A DNA stretch of 64,000 nt from Streptomyces sporangiiformans (GCF_005768555.2 NZ_VCHX02000153.1:62001-126000); one strand, 5' to 3'. Positions 22,286-31,242 are shown, numbered from the stretch's first letter. A program made the numbers and translations. The notes: generated by a model not told the origin, from the sequence alone.

Positions 22286-22321
22286 CAGGTCAGGCGGACG
22301 CTCGAGCGATCGCCTGACCTG
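22286..22321 (-). terminator. Intrinsic terminator of secE-nusG
   Basis: CAGGTCAGGCG (22286-22296) pairs with CGCCTGACCTG (22311-22321). On the minus strand the stem is followed by CTCGGTTTTTGG. It begins 27 bp past the nusG stop. Confidence 0.88.
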
Positions 22322-22347
22322 GTCGGAAGCGGCTGTTCCAGCGGTTG

Positions 22348-23211
22348 CTAGTTCTTCTGGATCTGGTCGAAGGACAGCTCGACCGGGGTCTCGCGGCCGA
22401 AGATCTCGACAAGGCCCTTGACCTTCTTCGAGTCGGCGTTGATCTCGTTGATGGTCGCCTGCAGCGTCGCGAACGGGCCGTCGGTGACGGTGACCGAGTC
22501 GCCGACCTCGAAGTCGAGCACCTGGACCTCGACCTTGCGGGCCGGAGCCGGCTTGCCCTCGGCTTCGGCGGCCTCGCGGGCGGCCTTCTCCTCGGCCTCC
22601 GGGGCGAGCATCTTGACGATCTCGTCCAGCGTCAGCGGGTACGGGTCGTAGGCGTTGCCCACGAAGCCGGTGACACCGGGCGTGTTACGGACGACGCCCC
22701 AGGACTCGTTCGTCAGGTCCATGCGCACCAGCACATAGCCGGGGAGCTTGTTCTGGCGGACGGTCTTGCGCTCGCCGTTCTTGATCTGCGCGACCTCTTC
22801 CTGCGGCACCTCGGCCTGGAAGATGAAGTCCTCGACGTTCAGCGAGACGGCTCGCTGCTCGAGGTTGGTCTTCACGCGGTTCTCGTAACCGGCGTAGGTG
22901 TGGATGACGTACCACTCGCCGGGCAGCGTGCGGAGTTCCTCGCGAAGGGCGGCGATCGGGTCGACCGGCTCGGCCTCTTCCTCGGCTTCCTCGGTCTCGT
23001 CGGAGACGGCCAGGTCCGCGGCGTCCACGTCGCCCTCGCGGTCCTCGCCGGACTCGTCCTCGAGGTTCAGGGCAGCCTCTTCGGCGGCCTCGCCGGCTTC
23101 GGCGTCGGCAGCCTCGAACTCGTCCTTGGCGTCCGCGCCCTCGACGATGTCGAGCTCGTCGTCAACGGACTCGACCGACTCGCCGGCGTCGTTCAGGTTC
23201 GGGTCAGACAC
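22348..23211 (-). CDS. nusG: Transcription termination/antitermination factor NusG
   Basis: Couples RNA polymerase to Rho and to the ribosome. GTG 23211 ([20 protein letters not shown]) has AGGAAGAA upstream; ATG 23235 has no ribosome binding site. The first 100 residues are a long Asp/Glu/Ala-rich extension, common in Streptomyces NusG. The NGN domain follows ([20 protein letters not shown]) and then the KOW domain ([20 protein letters not shown]), separated by an unusually long Glu/Ala-rich linker. It is 77 bp downstream of secE. Confidence 0.97.
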   Translation of the reverse strand: MSDPNLNDAGESVESVDDELDIVEGADAKDEFEAADAEAGEAAEEAALNLEDESGEDREGDVDAADLAVSDETEEAEEEAEPVDPIAALREELRTLPGEWYVIHTYAGYENRVKTNLEQRAVSLNVEDFIFQAEVPQEEVAQIKNGERKTVRQNKLPGYVLVRMDLTNESWGVVRNTPGVTGFVGNAYDPYPLTLDEIVKMLAPEAEEKAAREAAEAEGKPAPARKVEVQVLDFEVGDSVTVTDGPFATLQATINEINADSKKVKGLVEIFGRETPVELSFDQIQKN

Positions 23212-23288
23212 GGTGGCTGCTTCTTCCTGGATCATGGGGGTGGAACACGCGAAATGGGGCGCCGAGTACGGCGCCCTTCGCGCTTTGC

Positions 23289-23576
23289 TCAGCCGAAGAC
23301 GTACTTGGCTGCCTTGTCGAGTCCAAAGTCAATCACAGTCACCAGACCGATCATGATGACAACGAAGACAATCACCACAGTGGTGTATGTCGTCAGCTGA
23401 CTGCGAGTCGGCCAGACGACCTTGCGGAGTTCCGCGATGATCTGGCGGTAGAAGAGGGCGAGGCGCTTCAACGGACCCTTCTTGGCACGTTTGCCGCCCT
23501 TGCGGCCCTTCTTCTTGGACTCCGGCGCCTCATCCTGGGCATCAGGCATGTCGATGGAGCCCACGGCGTCCGTCAC
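23289..23576 (-). CDS. secE: Preprotein translocase subunit SecE
   Basis: Membrane component of the SecYEG channel. It starts at GTG 23576 after GGTGAGGA. The 95-residue product has a basic N-terminus with [14 protein letters not shown], the conserved cytosolic helix [20 protein letters not shown], and one transmembrane helix [20 protein letters not shown], as in all short SecE proteins. It precedes nusG in the usual order and follows tRNA-Trp. Confidence 0.96.
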   Translation of the reverse strand: MTDAVGSIDMPDAQDEAPESKKKGRKGGKRAKKGPLKRLALFYRQIIAELRKVVWPTRSQLTTYTTVVIVFVVIMIGLVTVIDFGLDKAAKYVFG

Positions 23577-23684
23577 TCGTCCTCACCTGATTCCGGGTCG
23601 TGGCCGTGCCGCGCCCGGTTGAGCCGCACGGCGGGTGCATTGCAGTACGTACATGCGCACACTTCCTGGCGAAGGAGTGTGTAG

Positions 23685-23757
23685 CAGGGCCGGAGGGACT
23701 TGAACCCCCAACCGCTGGTTTTGGAGACCAGTGCTCTACCAATTGAGCTACGACCCT
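23685..23757 (-). tRNA. tRNA-Trp (CCA anticodon)
   Basis: Cloverleaf of 73 nt on the minus strand. Acceptor AGGGTCG pairs with CGGCCCT, the D-arm begins TAGCTCAATTGG, and the anticodon stem-loop CTGGTCTCCAAAACCAG shows CCA. The T-loop is GGTTCAAGTCC. The 3' CCA is not encoded. It lies upstream of secE, as in mycobacteria. Confidence 0.95.
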
Positions 23758-23962
23758 TTGTTTCCCCATCAACGTACCGCATCGGCCCGAGTGCTCGGTG
23801 TGCACCGGGTGAGTGCGGGCCGGTGAAGGCCAACGAGGTGAGAGTGTACGTGGTCGGCGGCCGGTCGTCGAACAGGAAGCGTCCGTACGGGCTTTGGCAG
23901 GGCCTGTTCAGTCTGTGAAACCCATGTGCCACGGACGTTTCGGGTCTGGAACGATGGGGCCC

Positions 23963-25189
23963 ATGAGCCCAGCAACCCCTCCCACCGAGCGCCGGGTCTC
24001 CGCCCGAGTCGGCGCGATCTCCGAGTCCGCCACCCTCGCCGTGGACGCCAAGGCCAAGGCCCTCAAGGCCGCCGGGCGACCGGTGATCGGCTTCGGCGCC
24101 GGCGAGCCCGACTTCCCGACGCCGGACTACATCGTCGAGGCCGCCGTAGAGGCGTGCAAGAACCCGAAGTACCACCGCTACACGCCGGCCGGCGGCCTGC
24201 CCGAGCTGAAGGCCGCGATCGCCGCGAAGACCCTGCGCGACTCCGGCTACGAGCCCGACGTCTCGCAGATCCTGGTGACCAACGGTGGCAAGCAGGCGAT
24301 CTACGAGGCGTTCGCCGCGATCCTCGACCCCGGTGACGAGGTGATCGTTCCGGCTCCGTACTGGACGACGTACCCCGAGTCGATCCGTCTCGCCGGCGGT
24401 GTCCCGGTCGAGGTCGTCGCCGACGAGACCACCGGCTACCGGGTCTCGGTCGAGCAGCTGGAGGCGGCCCGCACGGAGAAGACCAAGGTCGTCCTCTTCG
24501 TGTCCCCCTCCAATCCGACCGGCGCGGTCTACAGCGAGGCCGACACCAGGGCCATCGGCCAGTGGGCCGTCGAGCACGGCCTGTGGGTGATGACGGACGA
24601 GATCTACGAGCACCTCGTCTACGGGGACGCGGCCTCCGTGTCGCTGCCGGCCCTCCTGCCCGAGCTGCGCGACAAGTGCGTCGTGGTCAACGGCGTGGCC
24701 AAGACCTACGCGATGACGGGCTGGCGCGTGGGCTGGATCATCGGCCCGAAGGACGTGGTGAAGGCAGCGACGAACCTCCAGTCGCACGCCACGTCCAATG
24801 TGTCGAACGTGGCGCAGGTCGCCGCGCTCGCCGCCGTCTCGGGCGAGCTGGACGCCGTCGCCAAGATGCGTGAGGCCTTCGACCGCCGCCGCAAGACCAT
24901 CGTGCGCATGCTCAGCGAGATCGACGGCGTGGTCTGCCCCGAGCCCGAGGGCGCCTTCTACGCGTACCCCTCCGTGAAGGCCCTCATCGGCAAGGAGATC
25001 CGCGGCAAGCGCCCGAAGGACACGGTCGAGCTGGCCGCCCTGATCCTGGAGGAGGCCGAGGTCGCGGTCGTCCCGGGCGAGGCCTTCGGCACGCCGGGCT
25101 ACCTGCGGCTGTCGTACGCCCTGGGTGACGAGGATCTCGTCGAGGGTGTCTCGCGGATCCAGAAGCTGCTGGCAGAGGCGCGGGACTGA
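23963..25189 (+). CDS. aspC: Pyridoxal-phosphate aspartate aminotransferase (class I)
   Basis: Transfers the amino group between aspartate and 2-oxoglutarate. The 408 residues from ATG 23963 ([20 protein letters not shown]) follow the fold-type I pattern. [13 protein letters not shown] is the substrate loop, [12 protein letters not shown] and APYWTTYPE line the cofactor, [10 protein letters not shown] is conserved, the PLP lysine is in [16 protein letters not shown], and the carboxylate-binding Arg lies near the C-terminal LRLSYA. ATG 23954 in frame is possible but has no ribosome binding site. A strong terminator follows. Confidence 0.93.
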   Translation: MSPATPPTERRVSARVGAISESATLAVDAKAKALKAAGRPVIGFGAGEPDFPTPDYIVEAAVEACKNPKYHRYTPAGGLPELKAAIAAKTLRDSGYEPDVSQILVTNGGKQAIYEAFAAILDPGDEVIVPAPYWTTYPESIRLAGGVPVEVVADETTGYRVSVEQLEAARTEKTKVVLFVSPSNPTGAVYSEADTRAIGQWAVEHGLWVMTDEIYEHLVYGDAASVSLPALLPELRDKCVVVNGVAKTYAMTGWRVGWIIGPKDVVKAATNLQSHATSNVSNVAQVAALAAVSGELDAVAKMREAFDRRRKTIVRMLSEIDGVVCPEPEGAFYAYPSVKALIGKEIRGKRPKDTVELAALILEEAEVAVVPGEAFGTPGYLRLSYALGDEDLVEGVSRIQKLLAEARD

Positions 25190-25214
25190 CGTTTTTCGTG
25201 CTCTGCGCGCGCGT

Positions 25215-25262
25215 GCGGGCCGCCGACCTACTCACGGTGAGTAGGTCGGCGGCCCGCTTTTC
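25215..25262 (+). terminator. Strong intrinsic terminator after aspC
   Basis: A perfect 21-bp inverted repeat (25215-25235 with 25237-25257) is followed by TTTT. It lies 26 bp past the aspC stop and separates it from the deaminase gene. Confidence 0.92.
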
Positions 25263-25330
25263 AGTGCGAGCAAGACCACTATCGGGGAAAGCGGTACCGG
25301 CACGACAAGGACGTGCGGCAGGATCTTGGG

Positions 25331-26347
25331 ATGGAGCACGTACGTGATGTCTCTGAACTACCGAAAGCTCATCTGCACCTGCACTTCACCGGGTCCATGC
25401 GGTCCTCCACCCTGCTGGAGCTGGCCGACAAGTACGGCGTACGGCTGCCCGACGCGCTGACCAGCGGGGAGCCGCCGAAGCTGCGGGCCACGGACGAGCG
25501 TGGCTGGTTCCGTTTCCAGCGGCTGTACGACGCGGCACGGTCGTGCCTCAGAGAGCCCGAGGACATTCAGCGGCTGGTGCGCGAGGCCGCCGAAGAGGAC
25601 GTCAAGGACGGCTCCGGCTGGTTGGAGATCCAGGTCGACCCGACGTCGTACGCGCCTCGTCTGGGCGGGCTGATTCCGGCCCTGGAGGTCATCCTGGACG
25701 CGGTGGACTCGGCCGTGCGCGAGACCGGACTCGGGATGCGGGTCCTCGTGGCCGCGAACCGTATGAAGCACCCGCTGGACGCCCGCACGCTGGCCCGCCT
25801 CGCCGTGCGGTACGCGGACCGGGGCATCGTCGGCTTCGGCCTCTCCAACGACGAACGACGCGGTATGGCACGGGACTTCGACCGGGCCTTCGCCATCGCG
25901 CGCGAGGGCGGGCTGCTGTCGGCCCCGCACGGCGGCGAGCTGACGGGTCCCTCGTCGGTGCGCGACTGCCTGGACGACCTGGACGCCACGCGGATCGGGC
26001 ACGGGGTGCGGGCCGCCGAGGACCCGCGTCTGCTGAAGCGGCTCGCGGACCGTGGGGTGACCTGCGAGGTGTGCCCGGCGTCGAACGTCGCCCTAGGGGT
26101 GTACGAAAAGCCGGAGGACGTCCCCCTGCGCACGCTCTTCGAGGCCGGGGTCCCTTTGGCGCTCGGCGCGGACGACCCGCTGCTCTTCGGGTCGCGGCTG
26201 GCCGCCCAGTACGAGATCGCGCGACGCCATCACGGCTTCACTGACGCCGAACTGGCCGAGCTGGCACGGCAGTCGATCCGGGGGTCGGCGGCGCCGGAGG
26301 ACGTCAAGGAGAAGCTGCTGTCCGGGGTCGACGACTGGCTCGCATGA
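25331..26347 (+). CDS. add: Adenosine deaminase family protein
   Basis: Zinc hydrolase converting adenosine (or a related purine) to inosine. 338 residues from ATG 25331, which has AGGA 7 bp upstream. Motifs in order are KAHLHLHFTGSM (metal His pair), SAPHGGELTG (HxGE), ATRIGHGVRA, CPASNVALG and ADDPLLFGS (metal Asp), all typical of the family. GTG 25313 would put the ribosome binding site too close. It converges on murB with only 7 bp between stop codons and no hairpin between them. Substrate could be another 6-aminopurine. Confidence 0.88.
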   Translation: MEHVRDVSELPKAHLHLHFTGSMRSSTLLELADKYGVRLPDALTSGEPPKLRATDERGWFRFQRLYDAARSCLREPEDIQRLVREAAEEDVKDGSGWLEIQVDPTSYAPRLGGLIPALEVILDAVDSAVRETGLGMRVLVAANRMKHPLDARTLARLAVRYADRGIVGFGLSNDERRGMARDFDRAFAIAREGGLLSAPHGGELTGPSSVRDCLDDLDATRIGHGVRAAEDPRLLKRLADRGVTCEVCPASNVALGVYEKPEDVPLRTLFEAGVPLALGADDPLLFGSRLAAQYEIARRHHGFTDAELAELARQSIRGSAAPEDVKEKLLSGVDDWLA

Positions 26348-26354
26348 GCCGCGG

Positions 26355-27410
26355 TCACAGGCTGACGCCCACCGTCACGGGTTCGTTGACCAGCGTGATC
26401 CCGAAGGCGTCGTGGACTCCGGCGACGACCTCGCGGGCCAGTGCGAGCAGGTCCTCCGTGGTGGCCCCGCCCCGGTTGGTGAGGGCAAGGGTGTGCTTGG
26501 TGGAGATGCGCGCCGGGCCGGTGCCGTAGCCCTTGGTGAAGCCCGACTTGTCGATCAGCCAGGCCGCGGAGGTCTTGGTGTGCCCGTCCCCCGCCGAGTA
26601 CGCGGGCGGGGTGACGCCGGCACCCAAACGCGCCTCCACGCGCGCGTGGAACGCGGCGAACTCCTCGTCCGTGAGGATCGGGTTGGTGAAGAACGACCCC
26701 GCCGACCACGTGTCGTGGTCCTCGGGATCGAGGACCATGCCCTTGCCGGAGCGCAGCTTCAGAACGGTCTCGCGAGCGGCCGCGAGGGGCACGCGGTCGC
26801 CGGGCTCGACACCGAGGGCGCGGGCCGTCTCGGCGTACTTGATCGGCGCGGAGAGCCCGGCCGCGTCCTCCAGCGCGAAGCGGACCCGCAGGACGACGAA
26901 GCGCTCGGGGTCGGCCTTGAACCGGCTGTGGCGGTACGAGAAGGCGCACTCGGCGTTCGCAACGGTGACCGTCTCGCGGGTCTTCCGGTCGTAGGCGATC
27001 ACCTCGGTGATCGTCGACGACACTTCCTGGCCGTACGCGCCTACGTTCTGGATCGGCGTCGCACCCGCCGAGCCGGGGATGCCGGCGAGACACTCGACGC
27101 CCGCGAGGCCGGCCTCGACGGTGCGGGCGACCGCGTCGGTCCACACCTCGCCGGCGGCCAGCTCCAGCGCCGTACCGTCGAGTTCGAAGCCGCGCGTGGC
27201 GATGCGCAGGGCGGTTCCCGCGAAGCCCTTGTCACCGATGACCAGGTTGGATCCGCCACCGATGAGCAGCAGCGGAGTACCCGTGTCATCGGCCTCGCGG
27301 ACGGCGGCGATCACCTCGGCGTCGGTCGTCGCGGTGATCAGGCGCTTGGCGGGGCCGCCGAGCCGGAATGTGGTCAGTGGGGCCAGTGGGGCGTCGTGGA
27401 GTTCCTGCAC
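26355..27410 (-). CDS. murB: UDP-N-acetylenolpyruvoylglucosamine reductase
   Basis: FAD enzyme that makes UDP-N-acetylmuramate for peptidoglycan. The 351-residue protein has the FAD-binding region PLLLIGGGSNLVIGDKGFAG, then CLAGIPGSAGATPIQNVGAY, the SYRHSRFK segment, and WSAGSFFTNP carrying the catalytic Ser. It belongs to the longer MurB type. GTG 27410 (VQELHDAPLAPLTTFRLGG) or GTG 27416 are the possible starts; neither has a ribosome binding site, and a hairpin at 27425-27460 crowds the region, so the mRNA may be leaderless. Confidence 0.95.
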   Translation of the reverse strand: MQELHDAPLAPLTTFRLGGPAKRLITATTDAEVIAAVREADDTGTPLLLIGGGSNLVIGDKGFAGTALRIATRGFELDGTALELAAGEVWTDAVARTVEAGLAGVECLAGIPGSAGATPIQNVGAYGQEVSSTITEVIAYDRKTRETVTVANAECAFSYRHSRFKADPERFVVLRVRFALEDAAGLSAPIKYAETARALGVEPGDRVPLAAARETVLKLRSGKGMVLDPEDHDTWSAGSFFTNPILTDEEFAAFHARVEARLGAGVTPPAYSAGDGHTKTSAAWLIDKSGFTKGYGTGPARISTKHTLALTNRGGATTEDLLALAREVVAGVHDAFGITLVNEPVTVGVSL

Positions 27411-27424
27411 GTGCACAAGGGTAC

Positions 27425-27460
27425 GAGAACGGCCCCGCCGGGCAGGGCGGGGCCGTTCTC
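27425..27460. terminator. Perfect inverted repeat between murB and the upstream gene
   Basis: A 15-bp arm at 27425-27439 pairs exactly with 27446-27460 around 6 nt. It lies 13 bp past the stop of the upstream minus-strand gene, so it probably terminates it, and ends only 9-15 bp before the possible murB starts. Confidence 0.8.
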
Positions 27461-27472
27461 CGCGGGGCTCGG

Positions 27473-27850
27473 TCACAGGCGTCGGAGCGCGTCCGCCCAG
27501 TCCAGCGGGAGGTCGTCCGTCGTCACCGTCCAGGTGGCGAACTTCGCGTCCCGCATCTGAGGAGCGAGGCCCCGGGCGGTCGGCGCGTGAACGCCGCCGT
27601 GCGCGAAGGCCTTGAGCGCCGCGGGCGACTCCCAGGCGGACAGGGTCCAGAAGGTGCGCCGCAGCGGCGCGGCCTTCAGCGTGGCACCGTACGCGCCGGG
27701 CGCCCTGCTCACCTGCCGCCAGACACCCGGGGTCCTGGCGAGGAACCTGAGCGCTCCCCAGAGAGTGCGGGTTTCGAAGCGGGAGGCGAAGACATGGACC
27801 TCGGCGTGGTCCGGCGGGATGTTCGGCATGGTCCAGGGGAGGGTGGGCAT
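27473..27850 (-). CDS. Small monooxygenase-like (DUF3291/spheroidene monooxygenase-like) protein
   Basis: A 125-residue protein starting at ATG 27850 (MPTLPWTMPNIPPDHAEVHV) after AAGGAG. The body FASRFETRTLWGALRFLART and the helix LSAWESPAALKAFAHGG followed by H resemble the dimeric ferredoxin-like fold of DUF3291 and CrtA-related proteins, which includes haem or small-molecule monooxygenases. No catalytic residues can be named. It lies 65 bp downstream of a drug-efflux-like MFS gene on the same strand and may be co-transcribed. Function unknown. Confidence 0.65.
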   Translation of the reverse strand: MPTLPWTMPNIPPDHAEVHVFASRFETRTLWGALRFLARTPGVWRQVSRAPGAYGATLKAAPLRRTFWTLSAWESPAALKAFAHGGVHAPTARGLAPQMRDAKFATWTVTTDDLPLDWADALRRL

Positions 27851-27915
27851 GGCCGTGCTCCTTCCAGGTTTGGTTTCTGGATCCACTGTGAAAACAGAAG
27901 GTTCGTTTTCCGGAC

Positions 27916-29382
27916 TCAGCGCGAGGCGGTCTCCAGCACCGGCGCGGGCGCCGTCTCGGCCCCGGTGTCTGCCTCGGCGGCGTCCCGCGTCCTGGCCTCG
28001 GCAGTGCGGCGCCGGGCCGGGATGAACAGGGCCGCGACGCCCGCCAGGGCCACCGCGGAGGCGCCGACCCACAGCGCCGGCCGGATGCCGTCCACGAAGG
28101 TCTGGCCGCTCTCGTAGCCGCCCTGGGCGGAGAAGATCGAGGCCATCACCGCGATACCGAGCGCGCCACCGACCTCGCGCAGCGCGTTGTTGGCGCCGGA
28201 CGCGATTCCCTGCTCATGCCCCTTGACGCTGGACATGACCAGGCTGGAGGCCGGGGCGAAGAAGAGGGACATTCCGATGCCGCTGATGATCAGGGCGGGC
28301 AGTTGCGCGGCGAACGAGGTGTCGGTCGCGACGATGGAGGCGAACCAGCCCAGTCCGACGGCCTGCAGGAACAGGCCCACGGCGACGACCGGGCGGCCGC
28401 CGATCCGGTCGGACAGATAGCCGGCGATGGGCGCGACGATCATCGGCATGCCGGTCCAGGGCAGCATCCGCAGTCCCGCCTCGGTGGGCGAGTAGCCGAG
28501 AACGCCCTGCATGTACTGGCTGAGCAGGAAGATCGAGCCGAACATGCCGAGGAACATCAGCAGGCTGGCCGCGTTGATCCCGGCGAAGGCGCGGCTGCGG
28601 AACAGCCGCATCGGCAGCATCGCGTGCCGGGCACGGCTGCCGTGCAGCACGAAGCCGACAAGCAGAGCCGTGCCCGCGAACAGGCCCAGGATCACCAGTT
28701 CGTCGGTCCAGCCGACGATGGGCGCGCGGACCAGGCCGTACACGATGCCGAACAGCCCGCCGCTGGCCAGCAGGGTGCCGCGGATGTCGAGCGGAGCGCC
28801 CGAGCCGTACGACTCCGAGAGGCGGAGCCGGGCGAGCGGCAGCAGGGCCAGGCCGAGCGGCACGTTCAGCCAGAAGATCCAGCCCCAGGAGACGTGTTCG
28901 GTGAGGCTGCCGCCGATGAGTGGCCCGGAAGCGACCGCGAGACCGTTGACGGCACCCCAGATCCCGTAGGCCATACCGCGCTTGGCGGCGGGAACGGCTG
29001 CCGTCAGCAGGGTCAGCGTCAGCGGCATCATGATCGCCGCACCGACGCCCTGCACCGCGCGGGCGGCGATCAGCGAGTCGATGCCGGGCGCCATGGCAGC
29101 GGCGGCCGAGGCCCCGGTGAAGATCGCGATTCCGGCGAGGAAGAGCCGACGGCGGCCGTACCGGTCGCCCAGGGCCGCGCCGAACATCAGCAGGACGGCG
29201 AAGGTGAGCGTGTACGCGCTCACGGTCCATTCCAGGTCGTCGAGCCCTCCCCCGAGGTCCTCTCGGATCGAGGGCAGTGCGGTGGTGACGACGAGGTTGT
29301 CGAGCGCCGCCATGAACCCGGCGACGCTGGTGATGACGAGTGCCCAGGCTGTGCCCCCGCGACGTGCTGTCTCCTGTGACAT
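27916..29382 (-). CDS. MFS drug transporter, DHA2 (EmrB/QacA) family
   Basis: A 488-residue membrane protein with about 14 hydrophobic helices, the DHA2 count. The start ATG 29382 follows GGGGGAG. Typical motifs are present: VTTALPSIREDL after TM1, the loop GAALGDRYGRRRLFLAGIA (motif A), and GPLIGGSLTEHVSWGWIFWL (motif C and following helix). Such pumps export drugs or own metabolites by proton antiport. It is preceded by a TetR-family gene on the same strand, and an 18-bp palindrome lies 20 bp before its start, so it is probably repressed by that regulator. Confidence 0.9.
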   Translation of the reverse strand: MSQETARRGGTAWALVITSVAGFMAALDNLVVTTALPSIREDLGGGLDDLEWTVSAYTLTFAVLLMFGAALGDRYGRRRLFLAGIAIFTGASAAAAMAPGIDSLIAARAVQGVGAAIMMPLTLTLLTAAVPAAKRGMAYGIWGAVNGLAVASGPLIGGSLTEHVSWGWIFWLNVPLGLALLPLARLRLSESYGSGAPLDIRGTLLASGGLFGIVYGLVRAPIVGWTDELVILGLFAGTALLVGFVLHGSRARHAMLPMRLFRSRAFAGINAASLLMFLGMFGSIFLLSQYMQGVLGYSPTEAGLRMLPWTGMPMIVAPIAGYLSDRIGGRPVVAVGLFLQAVGLGWFASIVATDTSFAAQLPALIISGIGMSLFFAPASSLVMSSVKGHEQGIASGANNALREVGGALGIAVMASIFSAQGGYESGQTFVDGIRPALWVGASAVALAGVAALFIPARRRTAEARTRDAAEADTGAETAPAPVLETASR

Positions 29383-29401
29383 CGCTCCCCCAGAAGGTTG
29401 A

Positions 29402-29419
29402 TTAGTTATTGATGACTAA
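29402..29419. promoter_or_regulatory. Probable TetR operator upstream of the MFS gene
   Basis: The sequence TTAGT-N8-ACTAA is a perfect 5-bp palindrome with an 8-bp spacer, 20 bp before the MFS start. The same arrangement with one mismatch occurs upstream of the TetR gene (30045-30062). TTAGT repeats of this kind are typical for TetR repressors of MFS pumps. Confidence 0.7.
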
Positions 29420-29462
29420 CTTTCATGATCGTGAAAATGCACCGATCCGCACCGTCCCCGCT

Positions 29463-30035
29463 TCAGCCTTTCTCGAGCCGGCCCTTGGCCCCAGCCGAGG
29501 GATAGAGCCCTTCCCACACCCGGTGTTCGGGCGGAAAGCCCATGGACACCAGGGAGTTGATGAGCATCCCGTGAGCCATGAAGGTCGTGGTCTCGCCGAG
29601 GTCGGCGCCGAGCGACAGATGGACGGTGTCCCACAGGCGCATCCAGCCCGCCCGCGCCGCCTCGCCGAGCTCATGGTCACCGGCCTCCTCGGCGGCGCCC
29701 ACCGCGACGTACACCTGCATCTGCATCAGCAGCCGCTCCGGCTGCTCCGCGATGACTTTGGTGTACGCGTCCGCCATGGCATGCAGGGCCTCTTCGCCCT
29801 CCAGGCCCTTGGCCGCCTCCTCGAAGGTTCGGCGAATATCCTCCGTGCAGCGCTCCGCCGCCGCGAGGAAGATCGCCTTCTTGCCCGGGAAGAGGCGGAA
29901 GAGATACGGCTGCGAGACGCCCACACGCTTGGCGATCGCCTCGGTGGACGTGCCGTAGTAGCCACCCCGGGCGAACTCGCTCATCGCCGCGCGAATGACG
30001 CTCTCACGCCTCTCTTCCGCGCTCATCCTGACCAT
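29463..30035 (-). CDS. TetR-family transcriptional regulator
   Basis: A 190-residue repressor. The N-terminal helix-turn-helix region is VIRAAMSEFARGGYYGTSTE followed by AIAKRVGVSQPYLFRLFPGK, a canonical TetR domain; the C-terminal 130 residues are helical and would bind the inducer. The start is uncertain: ATG 30035 has no ribosome binding site and ATG 30026 (MSAEERRE) follows GGTCAGG closely. It lies 80 bp upstream of the MFS gene on the same strand and has its own copy of the same palindrome upstream, suggesting autorepression. Confidence 0.92.
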   Translation of the reverse strand: MVRMSAEERRESVIRAAMSEFARGGYYGTSTEAIAKRVGVSQPYLFRLFPGKKAIFLAAAERCTEDIRRTFEEAAKGLEGEEALHAMADAYTKVIAEQPERLLMQMQVYVAVGAAEEAGDHELGEAARAGWMRLWDTVHLSLGADLGETTTFMAHGMLINSLVSMGFPPEHRVWEGLYPSAGAKGRLEKG

Positions 30036-30044
30036 GGGACTAAG

Positions 30045-30062
30045 TTAGTGGCCAATCACTAC
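30045..30062. promoter_or_regulatory. Probable TetR operator upstream of the TetR gene
   Basis: TTAGT-N8-ACTAC, one mismatch from the perfect palindrome found upstream of the MFS gene, with identical spacing. It is 10 bp before the TetR start. Confidence 0.65.
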
Positions 30063-30196
30063 CTAAGTCAAGTGGTGGCGCGGCCCCTACAGAGCCGATG
30101 GATGGCGTGGGCCCGTACAGAGCTCATGGACGGGGAGAAATCATCGGTCATGAGTGGCGAGAGCTCATCGGTGGGAGGTCTCCCGGCTGAGGAGGT

Positions 30197-30246
30197 CTCT
30201 TGAAGTAAGGGGCACGCCTCCATAGAGGGTGCCCCTTACTCAAGAG
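30197..30246 (-). terminator. Long hairpin terminator after hadB
   Basis: CTCTTGA plus AGTAAGGGGCAC (30197-30215) pair with GTGCCCCTTACT plus CAAGAG (30229-30246). It lies 32 bp beyond the hadB stop and separates it from the TetR gene. Confidence 0.85.
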
Positions 30247-30277
30247 CTTGCGGGCTCCGACGGCCCAAGCGCTACCC

Positions 30278-30706
30278 TCAGGCCAGTCGTACGACCGCCC
30301 GCGACATCCCCAGGACCTTCTGGCCCGCGCTCATCGCCGTGAGGTCGACGCGCACGGTGTTGTCGTCCAGCTTGGCCCCGACCTTGGCGCTGACGTCGAT
30401 CGTGGCTCCCGTGTCGTCGTTCGGGACGACGACGGGCTTGGTGAAGCGCACGCCGTACTCGACGACGGCACCCGGATCGCCCACCCAGTCGGTGACCACC
30501 CGGATCGCCTCGGCCATCGTGAACATGCCGTGCGCGATGACATCGGGGAGGCCGACCTCCACCGCGAACTTCTCGTTCCAGTGGATCGGATTGAAGTCCC
30601 CGGAGGCACCCGCGTACTGCACGAGCGTGGCTCGGGTCACCGGAAAGGCCTGGGCCGGCAGTTCGGTGCCGACCTCCACATCCTCGTACGCGATCTTCGC
30701 CGTCAT
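30278..30706 (-). CDS. hadB: MaoC-like (R)-hydroxyacyl dehydratase subunit, HadB-type
   Basis: A 142-residue hot-dog-fold protein starting MTAKIAYEDVEVGTELPAQA. The hydratase motif is complete: YAGASGDFNPIHWNEKFA, with the catalytic Asp and His, and GLPDVIAHGMFTMAEA. It is the catalytic-type subunit of a dehydratase heterodimer; in mycobacteria HadB pairs with HadA in fatty-acid elongation. It begins 5 bp after the hadA stop. In Streptomyces the substrate chain is not established. Confidence 0.88.
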   Translation of the reverse strand: MTAKIAYEDVEVGTELPAQAFPVTRATLVQYAGASGDFNPIHWNEKFAVEVGLPDVIAHGMFTMAEAIRVVTDWVGDPGAVVEYGVRFTKPVVVPNDDTGATIDVSAKVGAKLDDNTVRVDLTAMSAGQKVLGMSRAVVRLA

Positions 30707-30711
30707 ACGTG

Positions 30712-31164
30712 TCAGCCCTCCTCTGCCGCGCGGGCCACGAGCTTGGTCCAGGCGGTCACCACATGCTCGCCCGCCTCGTCGTGGACCTCGCCGCGGATGT
30801 CCAGGATGTCGTTGCCCGCGAGGGACTTGATCGCCTCAATGGTCGAGGTGACCGTGAGCCGGTCGCCCGCGCGCACCGGGCGCGTATAGGCGAACTTCTG
30901 GTCGCCGTGCACCACGCGGCTGTAGTCGAGGCCCAGTTGAGGGTCCTGGATGACCTGCCCCGCGGCCTTGAAGGTGATCGTGAACACAAACGTGGGCGGG
31001 GCGATCACGTCGGAGTGGCCGAACGCCTTGGCGGCTTCGGCGTCCGTGTACGCGGGGTTGGGGTCTCCCACCGCTTCCGCGAACTCGCGGATCTTCTCCC
31101 GGCCGACCTCATAGGGGTCGGTGGGCGGGTAGGACCGCCCCACGAAGGACTGGTCGAGCGCCAT
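30712..31164 (-). CDS. hadA: MaoC-like dehydratase subunit, HadA-type
   Basis: A 150-residue hot-dog-fold protein starting at ATG 31164 (MALDQSFVGRSYPPTDPYEV) 11 bp after AGGAGG; the upstream frame is not coding. It has VGDPNPAYTDAEAAKAFGHS and VIAPPTFVFTITF, typical of HadA/HadC subunits that bind substrate but lack the full catalytic pair, and RVVHGDQKFAYTRPVRAGDR. It lies 128 bp downstream of rpmG, the same order as rpmG-hadA-hadB in mycobacteria. Confidence 0.88.
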   Translation of the reverse strand: MALDQSFVGRSYPPTDPYEVGREKIREFAEAVGDPNPAYTDAEAAKAFGHSDVIAPPTFVFTITFKAAGQVIQDPQLGLDYSRVVHGDQKFAYTRPVRAGDRLTVTSTIEAIKSLAGNDILDIRGEVHDEAGEHVVTAWTKLVARAAEEG

Positions 31165-31242
31165 GGGCTCGGTACCTCCTGTGTTCGCTGTGATTGCCCG
31201 AACTGAGCGTTCGTTCTGGCCGGCCCGGTCGGCCGACAACGA

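Noticed and set aside
25331-26347. Adenine deaminase or AMP deaminase
   Set aside because: Motif order and length fit the adenosine deaminase family better, though the exact substrate cannot be decided by eye.
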